A stretch of 64,000 nt of DNA from Gammaproteobacteria bacterium (GCA_021772975.1 JAJFKY010000019.1:1-64000); one strand, 5' to 3'. Shown: positions 35,532 to 43,814, numbered from the stretch's first letter. Numbers and translations: made by a program. The notes: a model not told the origin generated them from the sequence alone.

Positions 35532-36317
35532 ATGCCACCAGCAGCAGCAAGAATCAAGGTGCGTGTCCAGGCGCGTGATGGAAAAATCCTGGGGCCGGCG
35601 GCGACGGTGAGACAACCATTACTGACTGTCCGGAACGTGGTAACGGGCGAGGTGCTGATCAACGACGCGCCCATCAACCAAAGTTCTTCAGGTACCGTTG
35701 TGCCTGCGTCGCAGTTTAGTAACAACGTTTCGCGAAACGCGATTGTAGTGCAGCCGCCGACAATCAACAGCCCCAGTTATCCGTCGCCAGGGCCCTATTG
35801 GCTGGAAACCCCAAGCGATCAGGGTGAGCTGATCGTGTCACTTGCCATTACTGAACCCGCGCTGCTTGAGTTCAGAGCGACGGCATACTCACCCGATCCG
35901 GTGTTCGCGTCCGCGACCATGTGGGTGATGCCGTATATGCAACTGCTGGATGATCCGGGACTGGTGCTGACCATCGCTGGTTTGTATGCGACGGTTAAGG
36001 CGTCAGAAGTGAACCGCAATGTCAGCATCAGCGCCAATATCACCATGATGTGCGGCTGCCCGATCACCGTGCAGCCGTCGCAGACATTGCCACAGGACAC
36101 GGAGCCATTCTGGCCATCGAACGAGTTTGATGTCACCGCGCAACTGCGGGCAAGCGGTGGTCAGCAGGTGATCGCGTTCCCATTGACCAGCACCAGCACC
36201 AGTACCTTCACTGGAACCAGCAAGGTGCCGCCTGGCACTTATGATGTATGGGTGGTTGCGGTGCAGGCGCAGGAAAGCAATGTCGGCTTCGCCCGCACCA
36301 CGCTGAAAGTGATGTAA
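35532..36317 (+). CDS. Unrecognised beta-rich protein
   Basis: 261-aa protein with a clear ribosome-binding site (GGAGGG, 4 nt before the ATG). There is no obvious signal peptide or membrane segment. It is rich in Ser, Thr, Val and Pro and reads like Ig- or carbohydrate-binding-type beta strands. The segment TSTSTSTFTGTS (about 218-229) comes from an imperfect ACCAGC-type repeat in the DNA, and the only cysteines are in MMCGCPI. No family is recognised. It stands alone just after the toxin-antitoxin remnant. Confidence 0.6.
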   Translation: MPPAAARIKVRVQARDGKILGPAATVRQPLLTVRNVVTGEVLINDAPINQSSSGTVVPASQFSNNVSRNAIVVQPPTINSPSYPSPGPYWLETPSDQGELIVSLAITEPALLEFRATAYSPDPVFASATMWVMPYMQLLDDPGLVLTIAGLYATVKASEVNRNVSISANITMMCGCPITVQPSQTLPQDTEPFWPSNEFDVTAQLRASGGQQVIAFPLTSTSTSTFTGTSKVPPGTYDVWVVAVQAQESNVGFARTTLKVM

Positions 36318-36483
36318 GCACATACCAGGACGGCTGAAATATCAATCAGGATAGCCACGTCTTGAACAAAGCCTAAAGATCAGGCTATCGGCTTACGGAT
36401 ATATCGTCTGTACAATAGTATTGTCCAAACAGCGTGTATTAGCATGGCGAACTATCACCCGAGTTCTGCCACGGAGATACGCC

Positions 36484-37170
36484 ATGAAAAGGATTTTTGT
36501 ACTGCTGATTTTTTCGTTTAGCTTTCCTCTCTACGCAGCCTGCCTGGACAATGTGGTATTGGTGCATGGCAATGCCGGTAGTCCTGCGGATTGGAACAAC
36601 ACCTATAACAGCCTGAGAAACACAGGCTACGCCAGCCAGCAGATTTTTCGTCCGTCCTGGGGTAACCCCAATTGTCCAGCCTGTAACAACCACAGCGGTT
36701 GGGAAGAATTACCGGTGATTGATGCCTTGGCCGATGCGCTGGAAGCATCATGTACCGGGCAAATTGACGTCATCGGTCATTCCATGGGGGTGACCCTGGC
36801 CGCCAAGGAAATCCGTGCGCTGGGTATCAGCAGTGATGTCGATGCTTTTGTCGGTATTGCCGGGGCGGTGCGTGGCTTGTGGAGTTGCGGAACCTATCCC
36901 TTTAATGTACCGACCTCGACCTGCGGCTCGCAGGGGCTGTCGGTGAACAGTCCTGTGCTGCAGTCACTGGCTGGCCAAAGCTTTGGTCAACGGATGTATT
37001 CCATCAAGAGCTATTACGACCAGGTGGTGTGCTACCCCTACGGTTGTCTGGTTGGTGGGGTTCACAGCAGCCGCATTGCCGGTGAGCAGGCCACTTATAC
37101 TTTCAATAATCTGGGTCATTTTGGTTTGCAGAACAATACCACCGGTTTGCAACTCAATTTGCTGGATTAA
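36484..37170 (+). CDS. Secreted lipase/esterase, alpha/beta hydrolase
   Basis: 228-aa exported alpha/beta hydrolase. The start at 36484 is chosen from GGAG 7 nt upstream and an immediate signal peptide (MKRIFVLLIFSFSFPLYA). The mature protein shows the oxyanion motif VVLVHGNAGSPADW, the nucleophile elbow VIGHSMGVTLA (serine near residue 97) and a C-terminal GHFGL His. This resembles class I.4-type triacylglycerol lipases, in which LVHG and GHSMG are typical. Seven or more cysteines suggest disulfides. The natural substrate is unknown. Confidence 0.85.
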   Translation: MKRIFVLLIFSFSFPLYAACLDNVVLVHGNAGSPADWNNTYNSLRNTGYASQQIFRPSWGNPNCPACNNHSGWEELPVIDALADALEASCTGQIDVIGHSMGVTLAAKEIRALGISSDVDAFVGIAGAVRGLWSCGTYPFNVPTSTCGSQGLSVNSPVLQSLAGQSFGQRMYSIKSYYDQVVCYPYGCLVGGVHSSRIAGEQATYTFNNLGHFGLQNNTTGLQLNLLD

Positions 37171-37185
37171 CTGGACGCCAGAAAG

Positions 37186-37317
37186 ATGATCACGGACACC
37201 GTGTTGCCCTTTTTTAGCAGCGGTCAACAGTAGGTCAATTTCACTCGATGTAAGGAAGTCCTTGCCACGTGCCTGCTGATCGGTCGTGCCACTCTTTACA
37301 TTTCCCGGCCTGGCCAT
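37186..37317 (-). pseudogene. 5' fragment of a tyrosine recombinase gene
   Basis: About 44 codons read MARPGNVKSGTTDQQARGKD, then FLTSSEIDLLLTAAKKG and QHGVRDH. The second part is the start of the catalytic-region helix found in short fim-type tyrosine integrases. After VRDH the similarity stops and the frame runs antisense into the lipase gene. The catalytic Arg, His and Tyr segments are absent. It is a truncated remnant, marking past mobile-element activity. Confidence 0.65.
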
Positions 37318-37462
37318 CACGCGATGCTCCCGCTGAAAGGCTGAGAAACACTATAGCCCACTTAGGTGACTCGTTATAAAAGACGCCTACGATAAAGAAT
37401 AAAGTGCCAATTTTGGCTGCAATAAGGAGAGTTTGACCCAAGCAGCCACTCAGTTGATTTGG

Positions 37463-37498
37463 GGTTACCAAAAGGTAACTACTAGTTTATTGGTTACC
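37463..37498 (+). promoter_or_regulatory. GGTTACC inverted and direct repeat, candidate HxlR operator
   Basis: GGTTACC (37463-37469), 4 nt, and GGTAAC (37474-37479) form an inverted repeat. A second GGTTACC is at 37492-37498, 29 bp from the first. The cluster lies about 50-80 bp before the likely start of the FrnE-like gene. A TACACT at 37507-37512 could be a -10 box. The HxlR regulator encoded at the end of the cluster is the obvious candidate ligand; this is inference. Confidence 0.5.
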
Positions 37499-37544
37499 TT
37501 ACGCTGTACACTTGCCTCAAGTCACCGATCTTGAGGATGCTCCT

Positions 37545-38231
37545 TTGAATACCGCAACCAATACGACTTTTTCCCTGGAAATCGTGTCAGACACGATCTG
37601 CCCCTGGTGTTACATCGGCAAGAAGCGCCTCGATAATGCATTGGATTTGATCGGCGACGAAATCGCGTTTGATATCCACTGGCGCCCTTTCGAGTTGAAT
37701 CCCAACATGCCTCGAGGAGGCACGGATCGTCGCGTCTACCGGACGCATAAGTTTGGCAGCTGGGAGCGTTCGCAGCAGCTCGATAAGGAAGTAATGAAAG
37801 CGGGTGCCGATGAAGGTCTCGATTTTCGCCATGATCGCATGACCACCACGCCCAATACACTGGCCAGTCATGTACTGATTCGCCTTGCTGCTCAGTCGGG
37901 ACAGCAAAACGCTGTCGTGAAGGCGGTTTTCAAAGCCTACTTTACTGATGGCCTGGATGTCGGTGACCCGACAGTACTGGCCGATATCGGCGCAGCGAAC
38001 GGACTCATCCGTGCTGAAGTCATGGACGCGCTCAACGATGAAACGCTGCGGCAACAGATCAAAGCCGAGGCGGCAGCGTATGCGCGAGGTGGGGTGAGCA
38101 GTGTGCCAACAGTGATGCTGAACAGCTTGGTTTTCTTTTCCGGTGCGCAGCCACCGGCATTGATCGCTGATGGGTTGCGGAAGGCCGCTGCCGATATAGC
38201 CGCGGGCAGCCAGTTTGCAGCCGGTGCCTGA
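37545..38231 (+). CDS. FrnE-like DsbA-family oxidoreductase
   Basis: About 228-aa DsbA-superfamily protein of the FrnE/2-hydroxychromene-2-carboxylate isomerase-like group. The redox motif CPWCYIGKKRLDNAL lies near residue 18, VHWRPFELNP-type sequence (IHWRPFELNPNMP) near 45, and the cis-Pro region VSSVPTVMLNSLVFFSGAQP near 187. It is cytoplasmic (no signal). The TTG start at 37545 is preferred because GAGGA lies 7 nt upstream; 37512 (TTG) is the upstream option. It heads a four-gene plus-strand redox cluster and overlaps the next frame. Confidence 0.85.
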   Translation: MNTATNTTFSLEIVSDTICPWCYIGKKRLDNALDLIGDEIAFDIHWRPFELNPNMPRGGTDRRVYRTHKFGSWERSQQLDKEVMKAGADEGLDFRHDRMTTTPNTLASHVLIRLAAQSGQQNAVVKAVFKAYFTDGLDVGDPTVLADIGAANGLIRAEVMDALNDETLRQQIKAEAAAYARGGVSSVPTVMLNSLVFFSGAQPPALIADGLRKAAADIAAGSQFAAGA

Positions 38232-39366
38232 CACCGTGCAAAGCGACGTGGAAATCGCTGTGGCCGGCGGTTCTATCGCGGGCTTGTGCGCCGGTAGTGC
38301 GTTGCTCGCGGCGGGCTTCGACGTCCACGTCTTCGAACGTTCTGTGGGCCGGCTCAGCAGCCGTGGCGCCGGGATCGTCGTGCAACCGGAATTGATGGCG
38401 CTTCTGTCCGCAATCGATGCACCGCCGCTCACTACTACGCGTTGTAGGACGCGACGAACCATCGCAGGGACGAGCGGCAAATTCCAGGAAGCACACATGC
38501 CGCAACGGTTTACATCGTGGGAGGCCATCTACGCGTCTTTGCGGGATGCATTCCCCGAGGAACGCTACCACTCAGGCAAGACGATACAGATCGTCGAGAA
38601 TCAAACCAGCGGCGTGCTCGTCCGCGCAAACGGCGACGACATGGATGCGCGTCTGCTGGTGGCGGCAGACGGGTTTCGCTCCGCTATTCGTTCCAGTTTG
38701 ACACCCGAGACGACGACGCAGTATGCCGGCTACATCGCCTGGCGCGGCGTTGTCGATGAAGCGGACTTATCGGATGAGATTGTCGACTTTTTTGACGATA
38801 CGTTCAGCTTTTGCATCACCGGCAATGGTGGCCATGCGCTGTGCTATTTCATCCCCGGTGACGGTTTAGTGACCGAGCGCGGTGCCCGCCGCCTGAACTG
38901 GGTGTGGTACACAAGCGTGGATGAGGGTGACGCACTCAATGCCATTATGACCGACCGAAACGGGAAGCAACGGAAGGCTGCGGTGCCCCAAGGGCTGGTC
39001 AACGCCAATGCCTTGGAAGCCTTTCACTACCGCACCGCAGAGCTGGACGACCGCTTCGCTCAGATTGTACAAACCACGCGCGATCCCTTTATACAGGCGA
39101 TTGTGGACATCGCGCCGCCGGCGATGGTGTTTGGCCGCGTGTGCCTGCTGGGTGATGCCGCGTTCGTGGTGCGACCGCATACGGCCGCCGCCGCGTCGAA
39201 GGCCGCCGCCGATGCATCCGCCCTGGCGCACGCCCTCAGGAACGATGGACCGGACATTGGCCGCGCGCTGACCGCCTGGCAACAAGCGCGTCTGCCGATC
39301 GGCCAACAGCTGGTCAACTATGGTGTCGCGTTGGGTGAGCGTTCACAACGACAAGGTGCCCGGTGA
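38224..39366 (+). CDS. FAD-dependent aromatic-type monooxygenase
   Basis: About 380-aa group-A flavoprotein hydroxylase, closest in pattern to 2,6-dihydroxypyridine 3-monooxygenase. The Rossmann motif VAGGSIAGLCAGSALLAAG is at the N-terminus, followed by the FAD ribose residues VFERS, the YIAWRGVVDE block (about 175-184), and the second FAD motif CLLGDAAFVVRPHTAAAA (about 315-332). The start is uncertain: GTG at 38224 or 38236, or TTG at 38215, overlapping the FrnE-like gene. The segment near 75-95 (RCRTRRTIAGTSG) is unusual. The substrate is unknown. Confidence 0.82.
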   Translation: MPDTVQSDVEIAVAGGSIAGLCAGSALLAAGFDVHVFERSVGRLSSRGAGIVVQPELMALLSAIDAPPLTTTRCRTRRTIAGTSGKFQEAHMPQRFTSWEAIYASLRDAFPEERYHSGKTIQIVENQTSGVLVRANGDDMDARLLVAADGFRSAIRSSLTPETTTQYAGYIAWRGVVDEADLSDEIVDFFDDTFSFCITGNGGHALCYFIPGDGLVTERGARRLNWVWYTSVDEGDALNAIMTDRNGKQRKAAVPQGLVNANALEAFHYRTAELDDRFAQIVQTTRDPFIQAIVDIAPPAMVFGRVCLLGDAAFVVRPHTAAAASKAAADASALAHALRNDGPDIGRALTAWQQARLPIGQQLVNYGVALGERSQRQGAR

Positions 39367-39403
39367 GCATCTTCGGATAATGAATGGACAGTTGGAGTAG
39401 CGT

Positions 39404-40681
39404 ATGAGCGAATCAAAAACAACGTTAGCGGCGACCGGAGTAATAAAGGTCTACGGCCGTACAGGGTCCACCGAAGGATACGAAATCCGAGATTTTTTGA
39501 GTCGAACGGTGGTCGAGTTTGAGTGGCTCGACCTGTCTTGTGACGAGGATTGTCATTCGGCATTGGGATTGACGGAGTTTGAGAGTCTTCGCTTCCCGGT
39601 GGTTGAGTTCCCCGGCGAGGACCGACTGTTTGGCCCGACCGTGCGCGAAATTGCCGATCGCCTTGGCTGGGTGACGACACCGCGCTACAAAGAGTATGAC
39701 GTATCGATCTACGGCGGCGGACCGTCGGGCCTGAGCGCGGCGGTTTACGCCGCCTCCGAGGGCTTGCGTACGGTGCTGATAGAGCGCCATGCCATCGGCG
39801 GCCAGGCGGGTACCAGTTCGCTGATCGAAAACTACATGGGCTTTCCCGAGGGTATCAGCGGTGCTGCCCTTGCCGAGCGCGCCCGGCAGCAAGCGGTAAA
39901 GTTTGGCGCGGAATTGATCATGATGGGAGAGGGCGTTGAGGCCGAGTTTAAGGACAACAGGATTCATGTACGAATGGCGGGTGGCGGCCGAATGATCGCC
40001 AAGGCGAATATTTGTGCGACCGGCGTTGAGTATCGGCGACTGGGCGTGGCAAACGAGGACAAGTTCCTAGGCGCGGGCCTGTTCTATGGTGCCGGTGCGG
40101 CCGAAGCGCCTTACTGTCTCGACCAGGAGGTCTTCGTCGTGGGTGGCGGCAATTCGGCTGGTCAGGCGGTGATGCACTTTGCCGACTATGCGAGCAAAGT
40201 GACTATGCTGGTACGAGACGACTCGTTGGCGGACACCCTCTCGCAATATCTCACCAGTCGTATCGAAGCGAAATCGAACGTTGAGGTGGTCTACAACGTT
40301 GAGGTAGCGGATGTCGGTGGCGACGAGACGCTGCGCACGATGACGCTGAGCGACCCGGAGGGAGGAAACGAGCGCGCCGTCGACACAAGTCGTTTATTTA
40401 TCTGCATTGGCGGCGTGCCCAACACCGAATGGGCGAAGCAGACCGCCATCATTCGAGACAGAGCCGGCTATCTGCTCACCGGACCGGATCTGCTTGAGAA
40501 AGGGATGGCGCCCGAATGCTGGTCCATAGAGCGGCAGCCCTATCACCTGGAAACCAGTGTCCCTGGCTCGTTCGCCGTGGGTGATGTCCGCCACGGCTCC
40601 ATCAAGCGCGTCGCCTCCGCTGTGGGCGAAGGCGCAATGGCTGTCTCGTTCGTTCACCGATATCTTGAGGACGTGCATTGA
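39404..40681 (+). CDS. FAD-dependent pyridine nucleotide-disulfide oxidoreductase with N-terminal thioredoxin-fold domain
   Basis: 425-aa flavoprotein with two parts. Residues about 13-90 resemble a glutaredoxin-like fold (VIKVYGRTGSTEGYEIRDFL, WLDLS, FPVVEFP). Residues about 98-420 are thioredoxin-reductase-like: YGGGPSGLSAAVYAASEG (FAD), IENYMGFPEGISG, VVGGGNSAGQA (NADPH), and SFAVGDVRHGSIKRVASAVGEG (FAD). The CxxC of the N-terminal domain is replaced (GRTGSTE), and the CATC redox site of TrxR is also missing (NICATGVEYRRL). The electron acceptor is therefore unclear. It lies between the monooxygenase and the HxlR regulator. Confidence 0.85.
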   Translation: MSESKTTLAATGVIKVYGRTGSTEGYEIRDFLSRTVVEFEWLDLSCDEDCHSALGLTEFESLRFPVVEFPGEDRLFGPTVREIADRLGWVTTPRYKEYDVSIYGGGPSGLSAAVYAASEGLRTVLIERHAIGGQAGTSSLIENYMGFPEGISGAALAERARQQAVKFGAELIMMGEGVEAEFKDNRIHVRMAGGGRMIAKANICATGVEYRRLGVANEDKFLGAGLFYGAGAAEAPYCLDQEVFVVGGGNSAGQAVMHFADYASKVTMLVRDDSLADTLSQYLTSRIEAKSNVEVVYNVEVADVGGDETLRTMTLSDPEGGNERAVDTSRLFICIGGVPNTEWAKQTAIIRDRAGYLLTGPDLLEKGMAPECWSIERQPYHLETSVPGSFAVGDVRHGSIKRVASAVGEGAMAVSFVHRYLEDVH

Positions 40682-40749
40682 CGCCCACCCTCGCACTGCC
40701 GGACATCTGTTACGGTTGCCGTTCTTACTCTATAACCTCAATAGTGACC

Positions 40750-41130
40750 ATGACCAAGAAATCCGCACCCATTTATGATCGTCGGTATCCGGCCCGCCAG
40801 GTTCTCAGTCTGATTGCGGATAAGTGGACCCCGATCGTGCTTTATTGCCTTTCGGGTGGCACGCGACGGTTCAGTGAACTGCAACGCCAGGTTCCCGACA
40901 TCTCAAAAAAGATGTTGATTCAGGTGTTGCGGCGGCTCGCAAACGACGGTCTGGTTAATCGCAAGGTGTATCCCGTCGTGCCGCCCAAAACCGAGTACAG
41001 CCTGACAGCGCTCGGGCGGCGTATGCACGAACCCATTTCGCTCCTGTGCCAATGGGCATTGGAGCATGAAGACGATCTGGAGACCATTCGTCGTCGCCGG
41101 GAAAAATCCGGCGCACGCGGTGATAGCTGA
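40750..41130 (+). CDS. HxlR-family transcriptional regulator
   Basis: 126-aa winged helix-turn-helix regulator. The HxlR pattern is complete: QVLSLIADKWTPIVLYCLSGG, then RRFSELQRQVPDISKKMLIQVLRRL (recognition helix) and the wing PPKTEYSLTALGRRM. HxlR proteins often sense aldehydes, quinones or thiol stress. With this start the only cysteines are C33 and one near 96; an in-frame upstream extension would add CYGC. It is the last intact gene of the redox cluster and probably binds the GGTTACC repeats at 37463-37498. Confidence 0.9.
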   Translation: MTKKSAPIYDRRYPARQVLSLIADKWTPIVLYCLSGGTRRFSELQRQVPDISKKMLIQVLRRLANDGLVNRKVYPVVPPKTEYSLTALGRRMHEPISLLCQWALEHEDDLETIRRRREKSGARGDS

Positions 41131-41642
41131 TCTTGGCCCGCTTGTTACGGTCGTCACTCTGCTTCTGATCGGGTTGTTCTCGGGCAGTTTGGCGAGTTGG
41201 GTCCGCATCAGCCCGATCGTCGGCTATTTGATCGCTGGCGCTATCATCGGCGAGCATGTGCTGGGGCTAGTGCATGAAAGCAAGATGACACACCTGCTGG
41301 CGGAAGCCGGCGTCATCTTCCTGTTGTTCGACATTGGATTGCATCTATCGTTGAGAGATCTGTGGGCGTCGCGCGGTGATCTGCTGGTGTTTGGGCCTGG
41401 TCAAGTGCTTGTCTGCGCCGTCGTCATCGGGATAGTTCTTTATACCTTTGATGTCCCCCTTATCGCGGCAGTTGTTGCGGCCCTCGCTCTGGCACTGTCG
41501 TCCACGGCGCTGCTGTCCAAGGCCTGGTGGAGCGGGACATGCAGAGCACACCGATAGTCATGTTCCAGGCTTGCGAAGCGATGTTTCCAGGTCCAGCTGC
41601 GTTGCGGTTTGCTCGGCTGAACCGAATTCGCGGACCGTTTTA
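41120..41642 (+). pseudogene. Truncated and frameshifted CPA2/Kef-type cation:proton antiporter gene
   Basis: The frame from GTG 41120 encodes the first four or five membrane helices of a Kef-type antiporter: PIVGYLIAGAIIGEHVLGL, LAEAGVIFLLFDIGLHLSL, and AALALALSSTALL. At about 41522 the expected LVLQ-type continuation breaks. The plus-one frame resumes as GLVERDMQSTPIVMFQA and then loses similarity, ending at 41642. The intact family is 380-600 aa. The gene is therefore a remnant. Its start overlaps the HxlR stop by 11 bp. Confidence 0.75.
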
Positions 41643-41721
41643 GGATAGCTGTAAATCATATATCTGTATTTCAATAAAACCATATAAAACAATTAGATAT
41701 TAATTATTCTTAATAAAATAA

Positions 41722-41750
41722 TTGAACTTTTTAACTCATTGGAGTATGGT
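41722..41750 (+). promoter_or_regulatory. Candidate promoter of the IPTL-CTERM gene
   Basis: TTGAAC (41722-41727) and TATGGT (41745-41750), spaced 17 bp, each match the sigma-70 consensus at four of six positions. They lie in an AT-rich leader just upstream of the 41783 gene, which has AGGA 8 nt before its ATG. Confidence 0.4.
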
Positions 41751-41782
41751 GTGATTCAAGTATCAGTTAAAGGAATGACGAT

Positions 41783-43048
41783 ATGTATAGGGTTTTTGTT
41801 TTCTGCAGTTTACTCATAACAGCAACACCAATGTGGTCCGCGGTGATTTGTGTCCCCGATGCCACGCCTGGTGGCTGTGATTCCACTCAGCCGACCCTGC
41901 AGCTGGCTGTTGATAATTCCATTATTAATGACACTGTGCGGATTGCCGCTGGTGTTTATCTTGAGGCAGTCATCGTCGACCAGGCGCTGTTTTTTGAAGG
42001 GGCTGGCTCCGGGGCTACGATTATTACCCCACCGGCCGGTAATTCAGCAATGACTGTAAGTGGTGATCTGGGTGCTGCCAACACGCTGGCATTTACTGGT
42101 ATTGAATTCCAGGGAGCCACCGAATCGGGCATTGCTATCGGTGCTGGTGATCTGATTGGCGGCTTGGTTATCGATAACTGTGCGTTCATCGCCAATGAGC
42201 GTAATGGTTTATCTATTGTTGATGGCAGTGGCGTTGATAACGTGATCGTCCAGGACTCAGTATTTTCCGGCAATGGTGAACCACAGGCATCCAGCGGCGA
42301 TGGTGACTTGCTGTTCTTTCAGTATGAGGGCGATGCCACGTTGAGTAATCTGCTCATCACCGGTCAGGATCGGGGTAATGGTCCGGCCGAAAACGGAATT
42401 CAATTCCGTGACGATGACGGCGCACTGGGTAATGTCACTTTAAGCAATATAGTCATTGCAGGCATTTATGAAAAGCAGCCACTGGCATTATTTAACTATA
42501 ACGATATCACAGCTTTGAGCGCAGCAAACGTCAGTATCACGGCGGATAGCTTAGGGTTTCAATTGGCTGCTAATTTCGATGGCATTGGTGGTCTCATAGA
42601 TTTTCAGGGGTTGGACATCGACACCAGTTCCGCGCCCGATCCAGTTGCCTTACAAGGTGATGCCAGTGACAACGTTTTCATTGATGGTGATGGTGATAAT
42701 TTTTTTCGTGGTTTTGGCGGTGACGACATTATCGACGTGGGGCCAGGAAATGATATTGTTGGTTATGTTGGTGATAGCGATGACTATATCGTTACCGACA
42801 ACGGTGATGGTACGGTTACCGTTGTGGATGGCAATCCGTTAGAGCCCGCGGCACTCCCGGATGAAGGTACTGATACGATTATTTTCAATGATGAGCTGAT
42901 GATAAATTTCACGGCGGGTGCTGCGTTGATTGTTCCAGATCCTGTTCCGTCAGCTCAGCCGGTACCGACATTGGGTATCTGGGGCTTGGTGCTGTTGCTA
43001 CTGACCATTGGCTTGGCAGGGTTGAGACTGCTTTATCGGCAGTCCTAG
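41783..43048 (+). CDS. Secreted beta-helix protein with RTX-like repeats and IPTL-CTERM-type tail
   Basis: 421-aa surface or exported protein. A signal peptide (about 1-19) precedes a right-handed beta-helix region (about 35-280; VIDNCAFIANERNGLSIVDG). Ca-binding RTX-like nonapeptides follow at about 295-335 (GGDDIIDVGPGNDIVGYVG). The C-terminus has the IPTL-CTERM pattern: PVPTLGIWGL, a hydrophobic helix, then a basic end (RLLYRQS). In that system the tail is thought to be processed by a dedicated membrane protease during export; none is visible in this window. The base composition is more AT-rich than the core genes. Confidence 0.85.
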   Translation: MYRVFVFCSLLITATPMWSAVICVPDATPGGCDSTQPTLQLAVDNSIINDTVRIAAGVYLEAVIVDQALFFEGAGSGATIITPPAGNSAMTVSGDLGAANTLAFTGIEFQGATESGIAIGAGDLIGGLVIDNCAFIANERNGLSIVDGSGVDNVIVQDSVFSGNGEPQASSGDGDLLFFQYEGDATLSNLLITGQDRGNGPAENGIQFRDDDGALGNVTLSNIVIAGIYEKQPLALFNYNDITALSAANVSITADSLGFQLAANFDGIGGLIDFQGLDIDTSSAPDPVALQGDASDNVFIDGDGDNFFRGFGGDDIIDVGPGNDIVGYVGDSDDYIVTDNGDGTVTVVDGNPLEPAALPDEGTDTIIFNDELMINFTAGAALIVPDPVPSAQPVPTLGIWGLVLLLLTIGLAGLRLLYRQS

Positions 43049-43166
43049 CGAGGAGTGGAAATTTCTGACACAGACCTGGCCGCTGCGTTCTGTCGGCATG
43101 ACAGGTTCTGTTTATGTGTAAGTGGAGTGGTGATTCTGGAGTAGTCGCTGCAACTCTGGAAATCAG

Positions 43167-43814
43167 TTACAGAGGGGCAAAAAAACGATCCGCGCGGGGG
43201 ATGTAGTAATTGTCGTAATTAAACGACAGCACCACGCTGAGGGCACGGCCGACGATCTCATCACGCGGCACAAAACCGATTACACGCGAATCAGCACTGT
43301 TATCGCGGCTATCGCCCAGCATCAGATAAGCACCTTCCGGAACCGTGGTTTCCGCAAAGCTTGCCATGGGATTGAAGCGCTGGGGGTTAATTCGGATACG
43401 GTGTTCAATACCCAGCAGGTCTTCGCTGTAATCGGTGTCGGATTCAGGCAGGCCGTGGTAACGGATGGTCTGGCCGTTGATCATCAAGACGTTGTTGTGC
43501 ATCGATAGCGTGTCACCGGGCAGGCCGATCACCCGTTTGACCAGGCGCTTGCCGGCCTGTTCGGAATCAAAAACAACAATATCACCGCGTTGCGGGTCGG
43601 CCAGCTTCAACAGGGCATGGTGGGTAAACGGCAGGCGCAGATCGTAGGCCATTTTATTCACGAAGATGCGGTCGCCTGCAACAATGGTTGGTTGCATCGA
43701 GCCGGTCGGCACATCATTCCAGTCAGCGATGGCGCTGCGGAAGGCGAACATCAACACCATAAACAACAGCAGGAAGCGATTCTGTCGCCAGAGTCTGGAG
43801 AGTGTAATGGTCAT
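43167..43814 (-). CDS. lepB: Signal peptidase I
   Basis: Membrane-bound serine protease that removes signal peptides from exported proteins. The catalytic serine is in VPTGSMQPTI (S39) and the general-base lysine in RLVKRVIGLPGD (K93). The box E motif MLGDSRDNSADSR is near 170. A single membrane segment (about 12-28) precedes the catalytic domain. At 215 aa it is much shorter than E. coli LepB (324). It is one-helix and compact, as in many additional signal peptidases. It may be a second enzyme serving the nearby exported proteins. Confidence 0.93.
   Translation of the reverse strand: MTITLSRLWRQNRFLLLFMVLMFAFRSAIADWNDVPTGSMQPTIVAGDRIFVNKMAYDLRLPFTHHALLKLADPQRGDIVVFDSEQAGKRLVKRVIGLPGDTLSMHNNVLMINGQTIRYHGLPESDTDYSEDLLGIEHRIRINPQRFNPMASFAETTVPEGAYLMLGDSRDNSADSRVIGFVPRDEIVGRALSVVLSFNYDNYYIPRADRFFAPL

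Noticed and set aside
36964-37185. Continuation of the integrase-fragment frame into the lipase gene
   Set aside because: Past VRDH the frame has no recombinase similarity and is antisense to the lipase coding sequence, so only 37186-37317 is reported.
37507-37512. Definite promoter for the redox cluster
   Set aside because: TACACT is a fair -10 box, but no acceptable -35 lies at 16-18 bp, so only the operator repeat is listed.
40678-40749. Upstream extension of the HxlR gene (adds CYGC)
   Set aside because: The extension overlaps the previous stop and lacks a conserved start; the ATG at 40750 begins at the family's usual N-terminus. Kept as a note because the cysteines would matter for sensing.
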